In this document: piece by piece, positions 1 to 5,528 of the stretch
Position numbering within the stretch: the first letter of the stretch is position 1
How the letters are laid out: the number at the start of each line of letters is the position of its first letter
Translations under genes and position numbers: made by a program
Source of the DNA: an uncultured Tolumonas sp.
Lineage (GTDB): Bacteria > Pseudomonadota > Gammaproteobacteria > Enterobacterales > Aeromonadaceae
NCBI GenBank assembly: GCA_903931645.1
Contig: CAIZDF010000341.1
Span: 1-5,855 of the forward strand
Length of the DNA: 5,855 nucleotides
Direction of reading: 5' to 3'
The notes under the pieces: generated by a model
What the model was told of the DNA's origin: nothing
What the model saw: the letters and a program-made list of their open reading frames with translations, nothing else
Database searches by the model: none

Positions 1-825
1 ACCGGCTTTTACAGAAGCAGTGATCCACACACCAGTGGTAATCGTGGCTACATCGCCATGGTTCACCGCCCCCACCCACTCAGACCAGCCCATGGTTGGG
101 CGCACAATACCGGCATCGGTCATGCTTTTTTCAATACGTAGTGCTTCTTTCAGTGCTTCGTTATTTTTGATGTTTAAAGCGCCTTTCTCATCAAAATACC
201 AGCTACCAGCAGACTGCATCATGACGCGCACTAAACCCGGATCATTCGGGTCATTGCCTAACATCGCTTTGCCGGTTTTCGCTTTCACGGCTTTGCCGAT
301 CTCAATGAAACGATCCCAAGTAATGTTTTGCATATCTTCTGGTTTGAAACCGGCCTGAGCCAGTAAGTCTTTGCGGTAATACATACCGGTTACACCGGAA
401 TCGAATGGCATACCATAGGTTTTGCCGTTCATAGTCATCAGTTCAACTTTGTAAGGGGCAAATTTGGTGTAATCGACTTTGCCATCCATCGCCGCAAAAG
501 CGCCGGGATAAGAACTCAGGAATTTAGGGGCGTTGTAATCTTCCACCAGCACGATATCAGGCAATGATTTAGTCATGCCGGAAGCCAGCATGGTGTGCAT
601 CTTCTGCTCAAGATCGGCTTTCGCAAAATCAACGACTTTAATAGCAACATCAGGATGAGCTTTTTGGTAGGTCGCTTTCGCCTGCTCCATGATCGCGATA
701 TTGAAGTTAGGGTCCCACGCCCAAACGGTCAGCTCATTCTTTTTAGCCAGCGCAGACATGCTACAGGTTGCCACAACGACACCCAGAGTCAGGTTACGAA
801 CGAGATTGTTTTTTTCGAAACTCAT
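1..825 (-). CDS. Periplasmic sugar-binding protein of an ABC importer (family 1 solute-binding protein), C-terminus beyond window
   Basis: Partial gene: 275 codons are open from the ATG at 825 to the left edge. Residues 1-27 form a Sec signal peptide (basic residues, the hydrophobic run LTLGVVVAT, then SALA with probable cleavage after Ala27). There is no good lipobox, so the protein should be free in the periplasm. The mature part begins NELTVWAWDPNFN, and segments such as DIVLVEDYN, GKTYGMPFDSGVTGMYYRKD and ATITTGVWIT are typical of the family 1 extracellular solute-binding fold (MalE/LacE-like). About two thirds of a usual 410-430 residue protein is present. It should bind a sugar and deliver it to a membrane permease/ATPase, probably encoded further left. 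The start at 825 is chosen because GGAG (833-836 region) lies about 9 nt upstream; an in-frame ATG at 840 would precede that site. A GalR box upstream and the neighbouring galR suggest a galactoside substrate (inference); the opening resembles LacE-type lactose-binding proteins. Confidence 0.9.
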   Translation of the reverse strand, partial: MSFEKNNLVRNLTLGVVVATCSMSALAKKNELTVWAWDPNFNIAIMEQAKATYQKAHPDVAIKVVDFAKADLEQKMHTMLASGMTKSLPDIVLVEDYNAPKFLSSYPGAFAAMDGKVDYTKFAPYKVELMTMNGKTYGMPFDSGVTGMYYRKDLLAQAGFKPEDMQNITWDRFIEIGKAVKAKTGKAMLGNDPNDPGLVRVMMQSAGSWYFDEKGALNIKNNEALKEALRIEKSMTDAGIVRPTMGWSEWVGAVNHGDVATITTGVWITASVKAG

Positions 826-939
826 AGTGATGTTCTCCATGAACGCTTCCGGTTTGAAGCAAACTCAACAGATACTTAAAGTCACTCAGCGACGCTGACA
901 CCGCGCCAACAAAATTCCACAGAGATGGCCGCCGAACCT

Positions 940-962
940 GTTTACACCACTTCCGTGTAAAC
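940..962. repeat. 8-bp inverted repeat overlapping the importer GalR box
   Basis: GTTTACAC (940-947) and GTGTAAAC (955-962) are perfect inverted arms with a 7-nt spacer. The right arm is also the left half of the GalR box at 955-970, and the left arm read on the minus strand is an identical half-site (GTGTAAAC). The repeat could therefore be an extra GalR half-site contact or a hairpin in the importer mRNA leader. The sequence 3' of the left arm on the minus strand does not complete a second full box. Confidence 0.5.
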
Positions 963-970
963 GATTACCC
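955..970. promoter_or_regulatory. GalR operator box upstream of the ABC importer gene
   Basis: GTGTAAACGATTACCC matches 11 of the 12 defined positions of the enterobacterial GalR/GalS box GTGNAANCGNTTNCAC, with the central CG intact. It also matches 12 of 14 bases of the core of the palindrome at 2490-2503 upstream of galR. It lies 130-145 bp upstream of the importer ATG. If the minus-strand TATACC at 987-982 is the -10, the box would sit just downstream of the start site, a classic repressing position. The motif match is seen directly; binding by the neighbouring GalR is inferred. Confidence 0.7.
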
Positions 971-1015
971 AATCCTAGCGAGGTATAGAACTGAATAGAT
1001 ATCTGCGTTGATTCG

Positions 1016-1037
1016 AAACGTGATAATCATCAAATTC
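1016..1037. promoter_or_regulatory. CRP-like site, proximal to the importer gene
   Basis: CGTGA-N6-TCAAA within an AAA...TTC context matches 4 of 5 bases in each half of the CRP consensus TGTGA-N6-TCACA. The centre is at about 1026.5, upstream of the minus-strand importer gene. Relative to a possible start near 975 (from -10 TATACC) this would be about -51; an alternative weak -10, TATTCA (997-992), would place it at about -41.5, a class II position. It resembles the second site at 1057-1078. Confidence 0.45.
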
Positions 1038-1056
1038 AGAGGCAAAACAAATCAGC

Positions 1057-1078
1057 AAACGTGATGAACATCAAAATA
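1057..1078. promoter_or_regulatory. CRP-like site, distal to the importer gene
   Basis: This site repeats the pattern AAACGTGAT-N4-ATCAAA seen at 1016-1037 (CGTGA-N6-TCAAA), with the centre at about 1067.5. The two sites are 41 bp apart, close to four helical turns, so both would face the same side of the DNA. Such tandem sites fit synergistic cAMP-CRP activation of a sugar importer. Each half-site deviates from consensus by one base, so the call is probable rather than certain. Confidence 0.45.
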
Positions 1079-1191
1079 AACAGGAATTTGAAGATTTTGC
1101 TTTATTGGGAAGGAAATTAAAAATTAAGATATTGATTTGTATGTATTTATTTTAAATTTCAGGTAATTAAAAGCTAAACAGGTAGCGATAA

Positions 1192-1222
1192 CCATATAGA
1201 AAATAGTCTTATTTCTATATGG
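1192..1222. repeat. 11-bp perfect inverted repeat, AT-rich, downstream of galR
   Basis: CCATATAGAAA (1192-1202) and TTTCTATATGG (1212-1222) are perfect arms around a 9-nt loop, about 50-80 bp past the galR stop. The stem has only three G/C pairs and no T-run follows on the minus strand, so it is a poor match to an intrinsic terminator. It may be a weak hairpin protecting the galR mRNA 3' end, or a protein-binding site. The right arm overlaps the weak GalR-like box at 1219-1234. Confidence 0.6.
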
Positions 1223-1234
1223 CATCGTTTCCAA
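1219..1234. promoter_or_regulatory. Weak GalR-like box near the galR 3' end
   Basis: ATGGCATCGTTTCCAA matches 9 of the 12 defined positions of GTGNAANCGNTTNCAC and keeps the central CG. Its centre is 264 bp from that of the strong box at 955-970, so it could act as an auxiliary operator for looping. At this level of match chance is plausible, so it is a candidate only. Confidence 0.3.
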
Positions 1235-1270
1235 ATTAAACTTATTCAGTCGTGTAATAATAAGTAATAT

Positions 1271-2278
1271 TTAGGCAGGAACCACCGGTGCCACGGAATA
1301 GCGGCGCACCAATGTTGGAATAAACAAATTAGTGACATCCGGTGCTGGCTCACCGTGCGCCAAGGCAATGGCTAAACGCGCTGCTTGAGTTGCCATATCA
1401 ACTACCGGATACCGAATTGTCGTTAAATGCGGCTGCAAATAGTTGGCAATAAGCACGTCATCAAAACCGATAACCGAGATCTGGGTTGGTATTTGAATGC
1501 CATTATCCGTCAACGCCGACAGCGCCCCTGCGGCCATCGGGTCGTTATAACAGACGATCCCCGTGGCTTTTCTGCCTTGATTTAGCAGTTCAACCACCGC
1601 CCGTTCACCGCCAATTTCATCGGGTGTTCCCTGAATAATCAATCGTTCATCGACCGGAATGCCATGCTGCGTTAACGCATCGATATAACCTTGCTGACGC
1701 TCAAAAGCATCCGCAATACGGTAGGATGACGACAGAAAGGCAATGGACCTATGTCCTTGTTGAATAAGGTGATTTGTTGCCAATTCAGCGCCAAAGCGAT
1801 TATCTAAATTGATACAGCGCGACTCATAACCCGGCACAGTCCGGTTGATCATCACCATACCCGGCACATGCGCCATAAAATGCTGTAACTCTTCATCTGA
1901 CAGCATCATGGCATGCACGACGATACCGGCACATTGATGCCGCAGCAGTTGCTCTATGGCTTTCCGTTCACGTTTGGCATCATGATAGCTGTTCCCTACC
2001 AGCAAAAAATTGCCGGTGGCATAAGCAACCTGATCGACCGCTTTTACCATAATGCCGAAAAACGGGGATGACACATCGCCCACGACAATTCCCAGCGTTT
2101 CATTGCCCTGATGAGAAAGTGCGCGCGCGTTAGCATTCGGATGATATTTCAATTCATCCATGGCTTTTTTCACCGCTTCCCGCGATTCCGGGCTCGTTTT
2201 CGGTGAGCTATTCAGTACGCGGGAAACAGTCGCCACCGACACGCCCGCCAAACGGGCAACATCTTTGATGGTCGCCAT
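1271..2278 (-). CDS. galR: GalR/GalS-type galactose repressor (LacI family)
   Basis: Complete 335-residue LacI-family regulator. The N-terminus MATIKDVARLAGVSVATVSR is the helix-turn-helix and is essentially the E. coli GalR sequence, including Val15-Ala16 of the recognition helix; YHPNANARAL (45-54) is the hinge helix that inserts in the minor groove. The periplasmic-binding-protein-like effector domain follows (about 60-330), with GalR/GalS-like segments: GDVSSPFFGIMVKAV, TGNFLLVGNSYH, PGMVMINRTVPGYESRC, CYNDPMAAGAL and IGFDDVLIANY, ending FIPTLVRRYSV. Length is close to E. coli GalR (343) and GalS (346). It should repress galactose or galactoside genes until galactose binds. AGGTGGAG lies 11 nt before the ATG. 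The next gene in its direction is the ABC sugar-binding gene. GalR-type boxes at 955-970 and 2489-2504 suggest control of the importer and of itself. GalR cannot be separated from GalS here, as the protein resembles both. Confidence 0.93.
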   Translation of the reverse strand: MATIKDVARLAGVSVATVSRVLNSSPKTSPESREAVKKAMDELKYHPNANARALSHQGNETLGIVVGDVSSPFFGIMVKAVDQVAYATGNFLLVGNSYHDAKRERKAIEQLLRHQCAGIVVHAMMLSDEELQHFMAHVPGMVMINRTVPGYESRCINLDNRFGAELATNHLIQQGHRSIAFLSSSYRIADAFERQQGYIDALTQHGIPVDERLIIQGTPDEIGGERAVVELLNQGRKATGIVCYNDPMAAGALSALTDNGIQIPTQISVIGFDDVLIANYLQPHLTTIRYPVVDMATQAARLAIALAHGEPAPDVTNLFIPTLVRRYSVAPVVPA

Positions 2279-2371
2279 AAATTGTGTGTCTCCACCTAAT
2301 ATCGATTAATTCAATCTGGAAGCCATACTTCCATAATTCATGTGACTATTTTCCTGTTTCACAACAACAAA

Positions 2372-2400
2372 GCTATAGTTTTGGCTGCTTTTCTTGCCAG
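2372..2400 (-). promoter_or_regulatory. Candidate sigma-70 promoter for galR
   Basis: On the minus strand CTGGCA (2400-2395, 4 of 6 to TTGACA) and TATAGC (2377-2372, 4 of 6 to TATAAT) are separated by 17 bp, about 95 bp upstream of the galR ATG. The match is moderate, and other placements are possible. Confidence 0.25.
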
Positions 2401-2487
2401 AACATTGAATTATCACGTTTATCTGCGTTGTTTTTTGCTAGTTGAACGCGGTTAATGACAAAAGAAATGTAACATACCCCCACCTCA

Positions 2488-2505
2488 TATGTAATCGATT
2501 ACATA
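2488..2505. promoter_or_regulatory. Perfect 18-bp palindrome: GalR operator in the galR/cvfB-like divergent region
   Basis: TATGTAATCGATTACATA is a perfect palindrome centred on CG, the hallmark of a LacI-family operator. Its central 16 bases (2489-2504) match 10 of 12 defined positions of the GalR box GTGNAANCGNTTNCAC; only the outermost base on each side differs. The centre is 218 bp upstream of the galR ATG and 110 bp upstream of the ATG at 2606, so it could serve autoregulation, control of the rightward gene, or both. Confidence 0.65.
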
Positions 2506-2605
2506 AACTAAGGGTATCTTGTTTCGTAAAAATCCCCGACACCTGATTTGAAGTGATATCATTCCGTTCTATTTGTTATGTAATTTTGTCGAAGAGAACC
2601 ACACT

Positions 2606-3433
2606 ATGATCCAACTTGGCCGCATGAATTCCCTCCCAATAATTAAAATCGATGAAAAAGGCGCCTGGTTGGATGCAGATGATTTAGGCCATGTGTTTGT
2701 GCCACAAAGTCAGTTGCCGGAAGCCATTAAAGAAGGCAGCACACTGGCTGTGTTCCCCTATCTTGATGGCGATAGTGAACTCGTCATCAGCGCCGATAAA
2801 CCGTTAGCCCAGGTCGGCGAATTTGCCGGCCTGAAAGTGATTTCAGCCAGTCGCATTGGTGCCTTCCTCGATTGGGGTTTGAAAAAAGACCTATTTGTGC
2901 CCGCCAATGAACAAGCCAAACCAATGCAAACTGGTCACACCTACGTAGTCTATGTTTATCTCGATCGCGAAAGCCGTCCGACTGCCACCAGCCGCCTCGA
3001 TCATTATTTAAGCATCGAGATGCCGCAGTATGAACCGTGGGAAGAGGTTGATTTGCTGGTCTGTGAACAGACCGATCTCGGCTATAAAGTGATCGTGAAT
3101 AAAAAATTCTGGGGACTGATTTTCTACAACGAAATTTTCACGACCGTTAAAATCGGTCAGCGCACCAAAGGTTATATCAAGAAAATTCATGAAGATGGCA
3201 AACTCGATGTCACGCTGAATAAGCCGGGTTTAGCACGTAAAGATGAAGCAGGTGAAAAAATTCTGGCGCGTCTGCAAAAACAAGGCGGCTTCCTGCCTGT
3301 CGGTGACAAGAGTTCTCCCGAGCTGATTTACTCTCAATTCAGCATGAGTAAAGGTACGTTTAAAAAAGCCATTGGCGGTCTATTTAAACAAGGGCTGATC
3401 ACCATTGAGGATGGTGGCATCCGGTTGGTGTAA
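2606..3433 (+). CDS. CvfB/YitL-family RNA-binding protein (S1-like domains plus winged helix)
   Basis: A 275-residue cytoplasmic protein of the CvfB family (S. aureus virulence regulator CvfB, B. subtilis YitL). That family has tandem S1-type OB folds that bind RNA and a C-terminal winged helix, and is often mislabelled as GntR-type. Approximate layout: first S1-like domain 1-63, second 68-135 with the family signature GAFLDWGLKKDLFVP (85-99), third 145-210 (FWGLIFYNEIF, GYIKKIHEDGKLDVTL), winged helix 215-275 (ILARLQKQGGFLPVGD, MSKGTFKKAIGGLFKQGLI). The start is set at the ATG at 2606, with GAAGAG 9 nt upstream; a longer reading from TTG at 2573 adds 11 residues without a ribosome-binding site. 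It stands alone on the plus strand and is closed by a strong terminator. The molecular target in Gram-negative bacteria is not known to me; an RNA-metabolism or post-transcriptional role is inferred from domains. Confidence 0.85.
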   Translation: MIQLGRMNSLPIIKIDEKGAWLDADDLGHVFVPQSQLPEAIKEGSTLAVFPYLDGDSELVISADKPLAQVGEFAGLKVISASRIGAFLDWGLKKDLFVPANEQAKPMQTGHTYVVYVYLDRESRPTATSRLDHYLSIEMPQYEPWEEVDLLVCEQTDLGYKVIVNKKFWGLIFYNEIFTTVKIGQRTKGYIKKIHEDGKLDVTLNKPGLARKDEAGEKILARLQKQGGFLPVGDKSSPELIYSQFSMSKGTFKKAIGGLFKQGLITIEDGGIRLV

Positions 3434-3456
3434 CCCCGCCTTAGAAAAGAGACATT

Positions 3457-3492
3457 AAAAAGCCCGAATGATTGATTTCATTCGGGCTTTTT
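3457..3492. terminator. Strong bidirectional intrinsic terminator
   Basis: A perfect 15-bp stem (3457-3471 with 3478-3492) surrounds a 6-nt loop. The core is AGCCCGAATGA/TCATTCGGGCT and is flanked by an A-run on the left and a T-run on the right. It therefore reads as a rho-independent terminator in both directions, ending the cvfB-like transcript (stop at 3433) and the convergent GT14 transcript (stop at 3510). Confidence 0.92.
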
Positions 3493-3509
3493 ATATAATG
3501 CCCGACCGA

Positions 3510-4436
3510 TTATTCAGCTAATGCTTCTGTCATCGCATTAGCTGCAATACCGGTTGGATATTTAGCTCTTTTCGGCGCAATCAGTTTTGCCGGCGTCGCT
3601 GATGACTGAACTAGATGTTCTTCAAGAATCGTTAAAATATTCTGATCAACGGTCTCGTCAAATTTACGGGCAAATAAGTCGTCACTACTCTTCAAAAATT
3701 CAGCATCATCAGCCGTAAAATCACGTGGACGCAACTTGATAGTACCCATCGGTATCCAGTCAATCGCTCGTTTATCATCATTTACAATCGCTGCTTTATA
3801 GCTGGTGTTCATGATCACAGTTTGGAAGAAACCTTCGTCGGCAATCAATGTGTTGCGATAAAAATCACGGAAACGATCGACTTCCGGACTACGAGAGATA
3901 AATTCACAAAATTTACGGCTCAGGATCATCCACTGATTACCGATGTAAGGCGTCACACCTTTAAGAAAGGCACGTTTTTGAACGGGTTCGCTGATAATTT
4001 CATTATCTGTTTCCGTCACAAACTCTTCTAAGCGATGCATGGTATCCGGTCGAATTTCTGCCTGATTAGCCACCTTCAAAAAGTCTTTGCCAATGTGCTT
4101 ATTCAGATAATTATGGATGTATGTCTGTGACTTTAGCGGGAAATCTTGCGCACTGAGATTGATAAAGAATTTCCATTCCAACCCCATCTTCAATAACTCA
4201 TTCATACCACGTAATTCGGCATCTACCAGGCTGTATCCACCCCACAGTGCTTTTTCACTTTTTAACATCGACGCATTTGGATATTCCGCCAGAAAATCAC
4301 TTATTTCTGTCTGTAATTCGGCACCAGAACGCTTATCGACATGGATCATGTAATGATTGGATGGATGATAAATCGCTTTAAAGAGTCGTTTGAATTGGTT
4401 CGGATAACGGTGTACTAAAATAAGATATGCGATCAT
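3510..4436 (-). CDS. GT14-family glycosyltransferase (core-2/I-branching, xylosyltransferase-like)
   Basis: Complete 308-residue protein with the landmarks of family GT14: N-terminal AYLILVHRYPNQFKRLFKAI (3-22) and HYMIHVDKRS (28-37); WGGYSLVDAEL (65-75); FINLSAQDFPLKS (91-103); IGNQWMILSRKFCEFI (165-180); ADEGFFQTVIMN (199-210), where Glu201 aligns with the catalytic glutamate of mammalian C2GnT; and LFARKFD (254-260). Like other GT14 members it has no DXD metal motif, so it is probably a metal-independent inverting enzyme using UDP-GlcNAc or UDP-xylose. No signal peptide or membrane segment is evident, suggesting a cytoplasmic enzyme that modifies a glycan or surface precursor; donor and acceptor are unknown. 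The C-terminal 35 residues (SSATPAKLIAPKRAKYPTG onwards) look like a flexible tail outside the domain. GAGG lies 9 nt before the ATG. It appears monocistronic and shares the 3' terminator at 3457-3492. Confidence 0.88.
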   Translation of the reverse strand: MIAYLILVHRYPNQFKRLFKAIYHPSNHYMIHVDKRSGAELQTEISDFLAEYPNASMLKSEKALWGGYSLVDAELRGMNELLKMGLEWKFFINLSAQDFPLKSQTYIHNYLNKHIGKDFLKVANQAEIRPDTMHRLEEFVTETDNEIISEPVQKRAFLKGVTPYIGNQWMILSRKFCEFISRSPEVDRFRDFYRNTLIADEGFFQTVIMNTSYKAAIVNDDKRAIDWIPMGTIKLRPRDFTADDAEFLKSSDDLFARKFDETVDQNILTILEEHLVQSSATPAKLIAPKRAKYPTGIAANAMTEALAE

Positions 4437-4751
4437 GTTGTTAGGCCTCAGATGATCGACATCGTTTCAAACACCAAAAGGAAACTGCGCCCAACTGAAA
4501 AACAGCTGAGACAATAAAACCTTCAATGATCGATCGAACGTCAGAAAATCAATAGATTATGGAGGGATCGCCACAGATGCGCGGCAATAAGAGATGGAGA
4601 TAACACAAGGAGAATCCGCCAGCAGAATTGCTTACCCCAAAGATTCAGGGTGGGTGGCCGACATACAAATTAACAGTATGATCTTGGATGGTTATTATAA
4701 CACATTAGCCTTGATTAAACTGATGCTACTTTTCTCTTCGCGCCCTAACCG
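4437..4751. other. 315-bp gap between the GT14 and TPMT genes, nothing recognised
   Basis: Contains the GT14 ribosome-binding site (GAGG, minus strand 4449-4446) and, by position, its promoter and the 3' end of the TPMT transcript. I found no ORF with a plausible start and ribosome-binding site, no convincing terminator hairpin, no tRNA fold and no clear -35/-10 pair. The short palindrome TCGATCGA (4530-4537) is too small to interpret. Confidence 0.5.
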
Positions 4752-5405
4752 CTAATGAGGCCGCATTCGATATACTTTTTCTTCCAGCATTCTGGCAGGT
4801 TCATGCGGATATTCCGGGTCGATCTTCATACACTGGTTACCATGTAATAACTCAATGCTATAACGAGATGCATAAAGGCTGGTAACTTCACTGTCTATCG
4901 CCAATGGCAGCACTGCGGTTATTTCATCTGCAGATTCAGTTGTCAGTAATAAAATCTGACTGGCACTCGGTAACAACGCGCCCAGGTGACGCACATATTG
5001 GCTGCGTGTGGCTTCTGGCAGTGCAGTCAGTGCTGCACAGTCGTAGATAGCGCTGATATCAAGTAAATCAGCAGCACAAAGATCGAACAGATCGCCACAC
5101 CAGATTTCCACATTGCCATGTGACCAACGGATAAAACGGCCATGCCGTTGCCGGTTAGGCACCAAGCCGCGTCCGGCAAAAAAAGCCTGTATGGCAATAT
5201 TACTAAGTTCTATACCGAAAACTTTATAACCGGCATCCAGCAACCAATCCATATCCAAGCTTTTGCCACACAAAGGAACCAGCACAGTATCGCCGACAGT
5301 TAAACCGAGAGCTGGCCAGAATTGCGGTAACAACGGGTTAATTTCTGACTGATGAAACGCAATATCATCACGCTTCCACTTCGCTTTCCATTGCTGGTTG
5401 CTCAT
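4752..5405 (-). CDS. tpm: Thiopurine S-methyltransferase (TPMT) family protein
   Basis: A 217-residue SAM-dependent methyltransferase of the TPMT family, equal to the usual length of bacterial members. Seen: the N-terminal W6...W10...FH18 and NPLLPQFW (23-30) segment, the SAM-binding motif VLVPLCGKSLDMDWL (41-55) followed by GYKVFGIELS (59-68), and the acidic GDLFDL (104-109). Family members S-methylate thiopurines, and bacterial ones have been linked to methylation of selenium and tellurium oxyanions. Oddities: the WDRGAL/YDRAAL motif reads YDCAAL (121-126), replacing the usual Arg by Cys, and the usual GPPF stretch after the following strand is absent (around 158-175). The substrate may therefore differ from classical TPMT. 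The start is the ATG at 5405, with GGAG 9 nt upstream; an adjacent TTG at 5408 is less likely. It is separated by 123 bp from the upstream minus-strand gene and has its own ribosome-binding site. Confidence 0.87.
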   Translation of the reverse strand: MSNQQWKAKWKRDDIAFHQSEINPLLPQFWPALGLTVGDTVLVPLCGKSLDMDWLLDAGYKVFGIELSNIAIQAFFAGRGLVPNRQRHGRFIRWSHGNVEIWCGDLFDLCAADLLDISAIYDCAALTALPEATRSQYVRHLGALLPSASQILLLTTESADEITAVLPLAIDSEVTSLYASRYSIELLHGNQCMKIDPEYPHEPARMLEEKVYRMRPH

Positions 5406-5451
5406 CAAACTTATCTCCTGATTTATATGAACCAGGATTCAGTTCAGCGGA

Positions 5452-5472
5452 ATGCGAACGGACCATGCGAAC
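5452..5472. repeat. Short direct repeat upstream of the TPMT gene
   Basis: ATGCGAAC occurs at 5452-5459 and again at 5465-5472, a 13-bp period, 47-67 bp upstream of the TPMT start. It could be a tandem protein-binding site near that promoter, but 8-bp repeats are short and no known regulator motif is recognised. Confidence 0.35.
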
Positions 5473-5528
5473 ATAAGGCGGCTGGTTTCAAACTAGCATG
5501 ATCTCAATAAAGATAGCGAATGATTCGA

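Larger units (their letters stand above)
826..1270. other. 445-bp regulatory gap between importer gene and galR
   Basis: No credible gene; the short plus-strand ORFs reaching in from the left are antisense shadows of the binding-protein gene. The gap contains the leader and promoter of the minus-strand importer gene: a GalR box (955-970), an overlapping inverted repeat (940-962) and two CRP-like sites (1016-1037, 1057-1078). A possible -10 for the importer is TATACC on the minus strand (987 to 982), but it has no good -35, as expected for an activator-dependent promoter. About 1081-1190 is markedly AT-rich. A hairpin-forming repeat (1192-1222) and a weak GalR-like box (1219-1234) lie near the 3' end of galR. 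Confidence 0.6.
2279..2605. other. 327-bp divergent intergenic region between galR and the cvfB-like gene
   Basis: No gene is seen. The stretch holds the galR ribosome-binding site (2290-2297 on the minus strand), a weak galR promoter candidate (2372-2400), a CGTGAT-type half-site (2409-2419) and the perfect palindrome at 2488-2505. I could not identify a convincing sigma-70 promoter for the rightward gene; TATCTT at about 2515-2520 could be a -10, but its -35 is poor. Confidence 0.6.

Noticed and set aside
838..840. Earlier in-frame ATG for the sugar-binding protein
   Set aside because: It lies upstream of the GGAG ribosome-binding site that serves the ATG at 825, and it would add residues ahead of a normal signal peptide.
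20..898. Plus-strand ORFs of 69-112 residues over the sugar-binding gene
   Set aside because: They lie antisense to a clear solute-binding protein, lack ribosome-binding sites and have no recognisable domains.
1179..1194. GGTAGCGATAACC as another GalR operator
   Set aside because: Fits only about 6 of 12 consensus positions, and its symmetry is off-centre.
2298..2313. AT-rich ATCGAT-centred sequence as a GalR box just before galR
   Set aside because: Only about half of the defined box positions match, and the outer bases break the symmetry.
2341..2363. TGTGA...TCACA as a CRP site near galR
   Set aside because: The half-sites are 13 bp apart rather than the 6 bp CRP requires.
2573..2605. 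Upstream TTG start adding 11 residues to the cvfB-like protein
   Set aside because: No ribosome-binding site before the TTG, whereas GAAGAG is well placed for the ATG at 2606.
3008..4353. Short ORFs opposite the cvfB-like and GT14 genes
   Set aside because: They are shadows of well-supported genes, with low-quality compositions and no start signals.
4437..4751. A hidden small gene or structured RNA in the gap
   Set aside because: I found no start with a ribosome-binding site, no strong hairpin and no recognisable RNA family.
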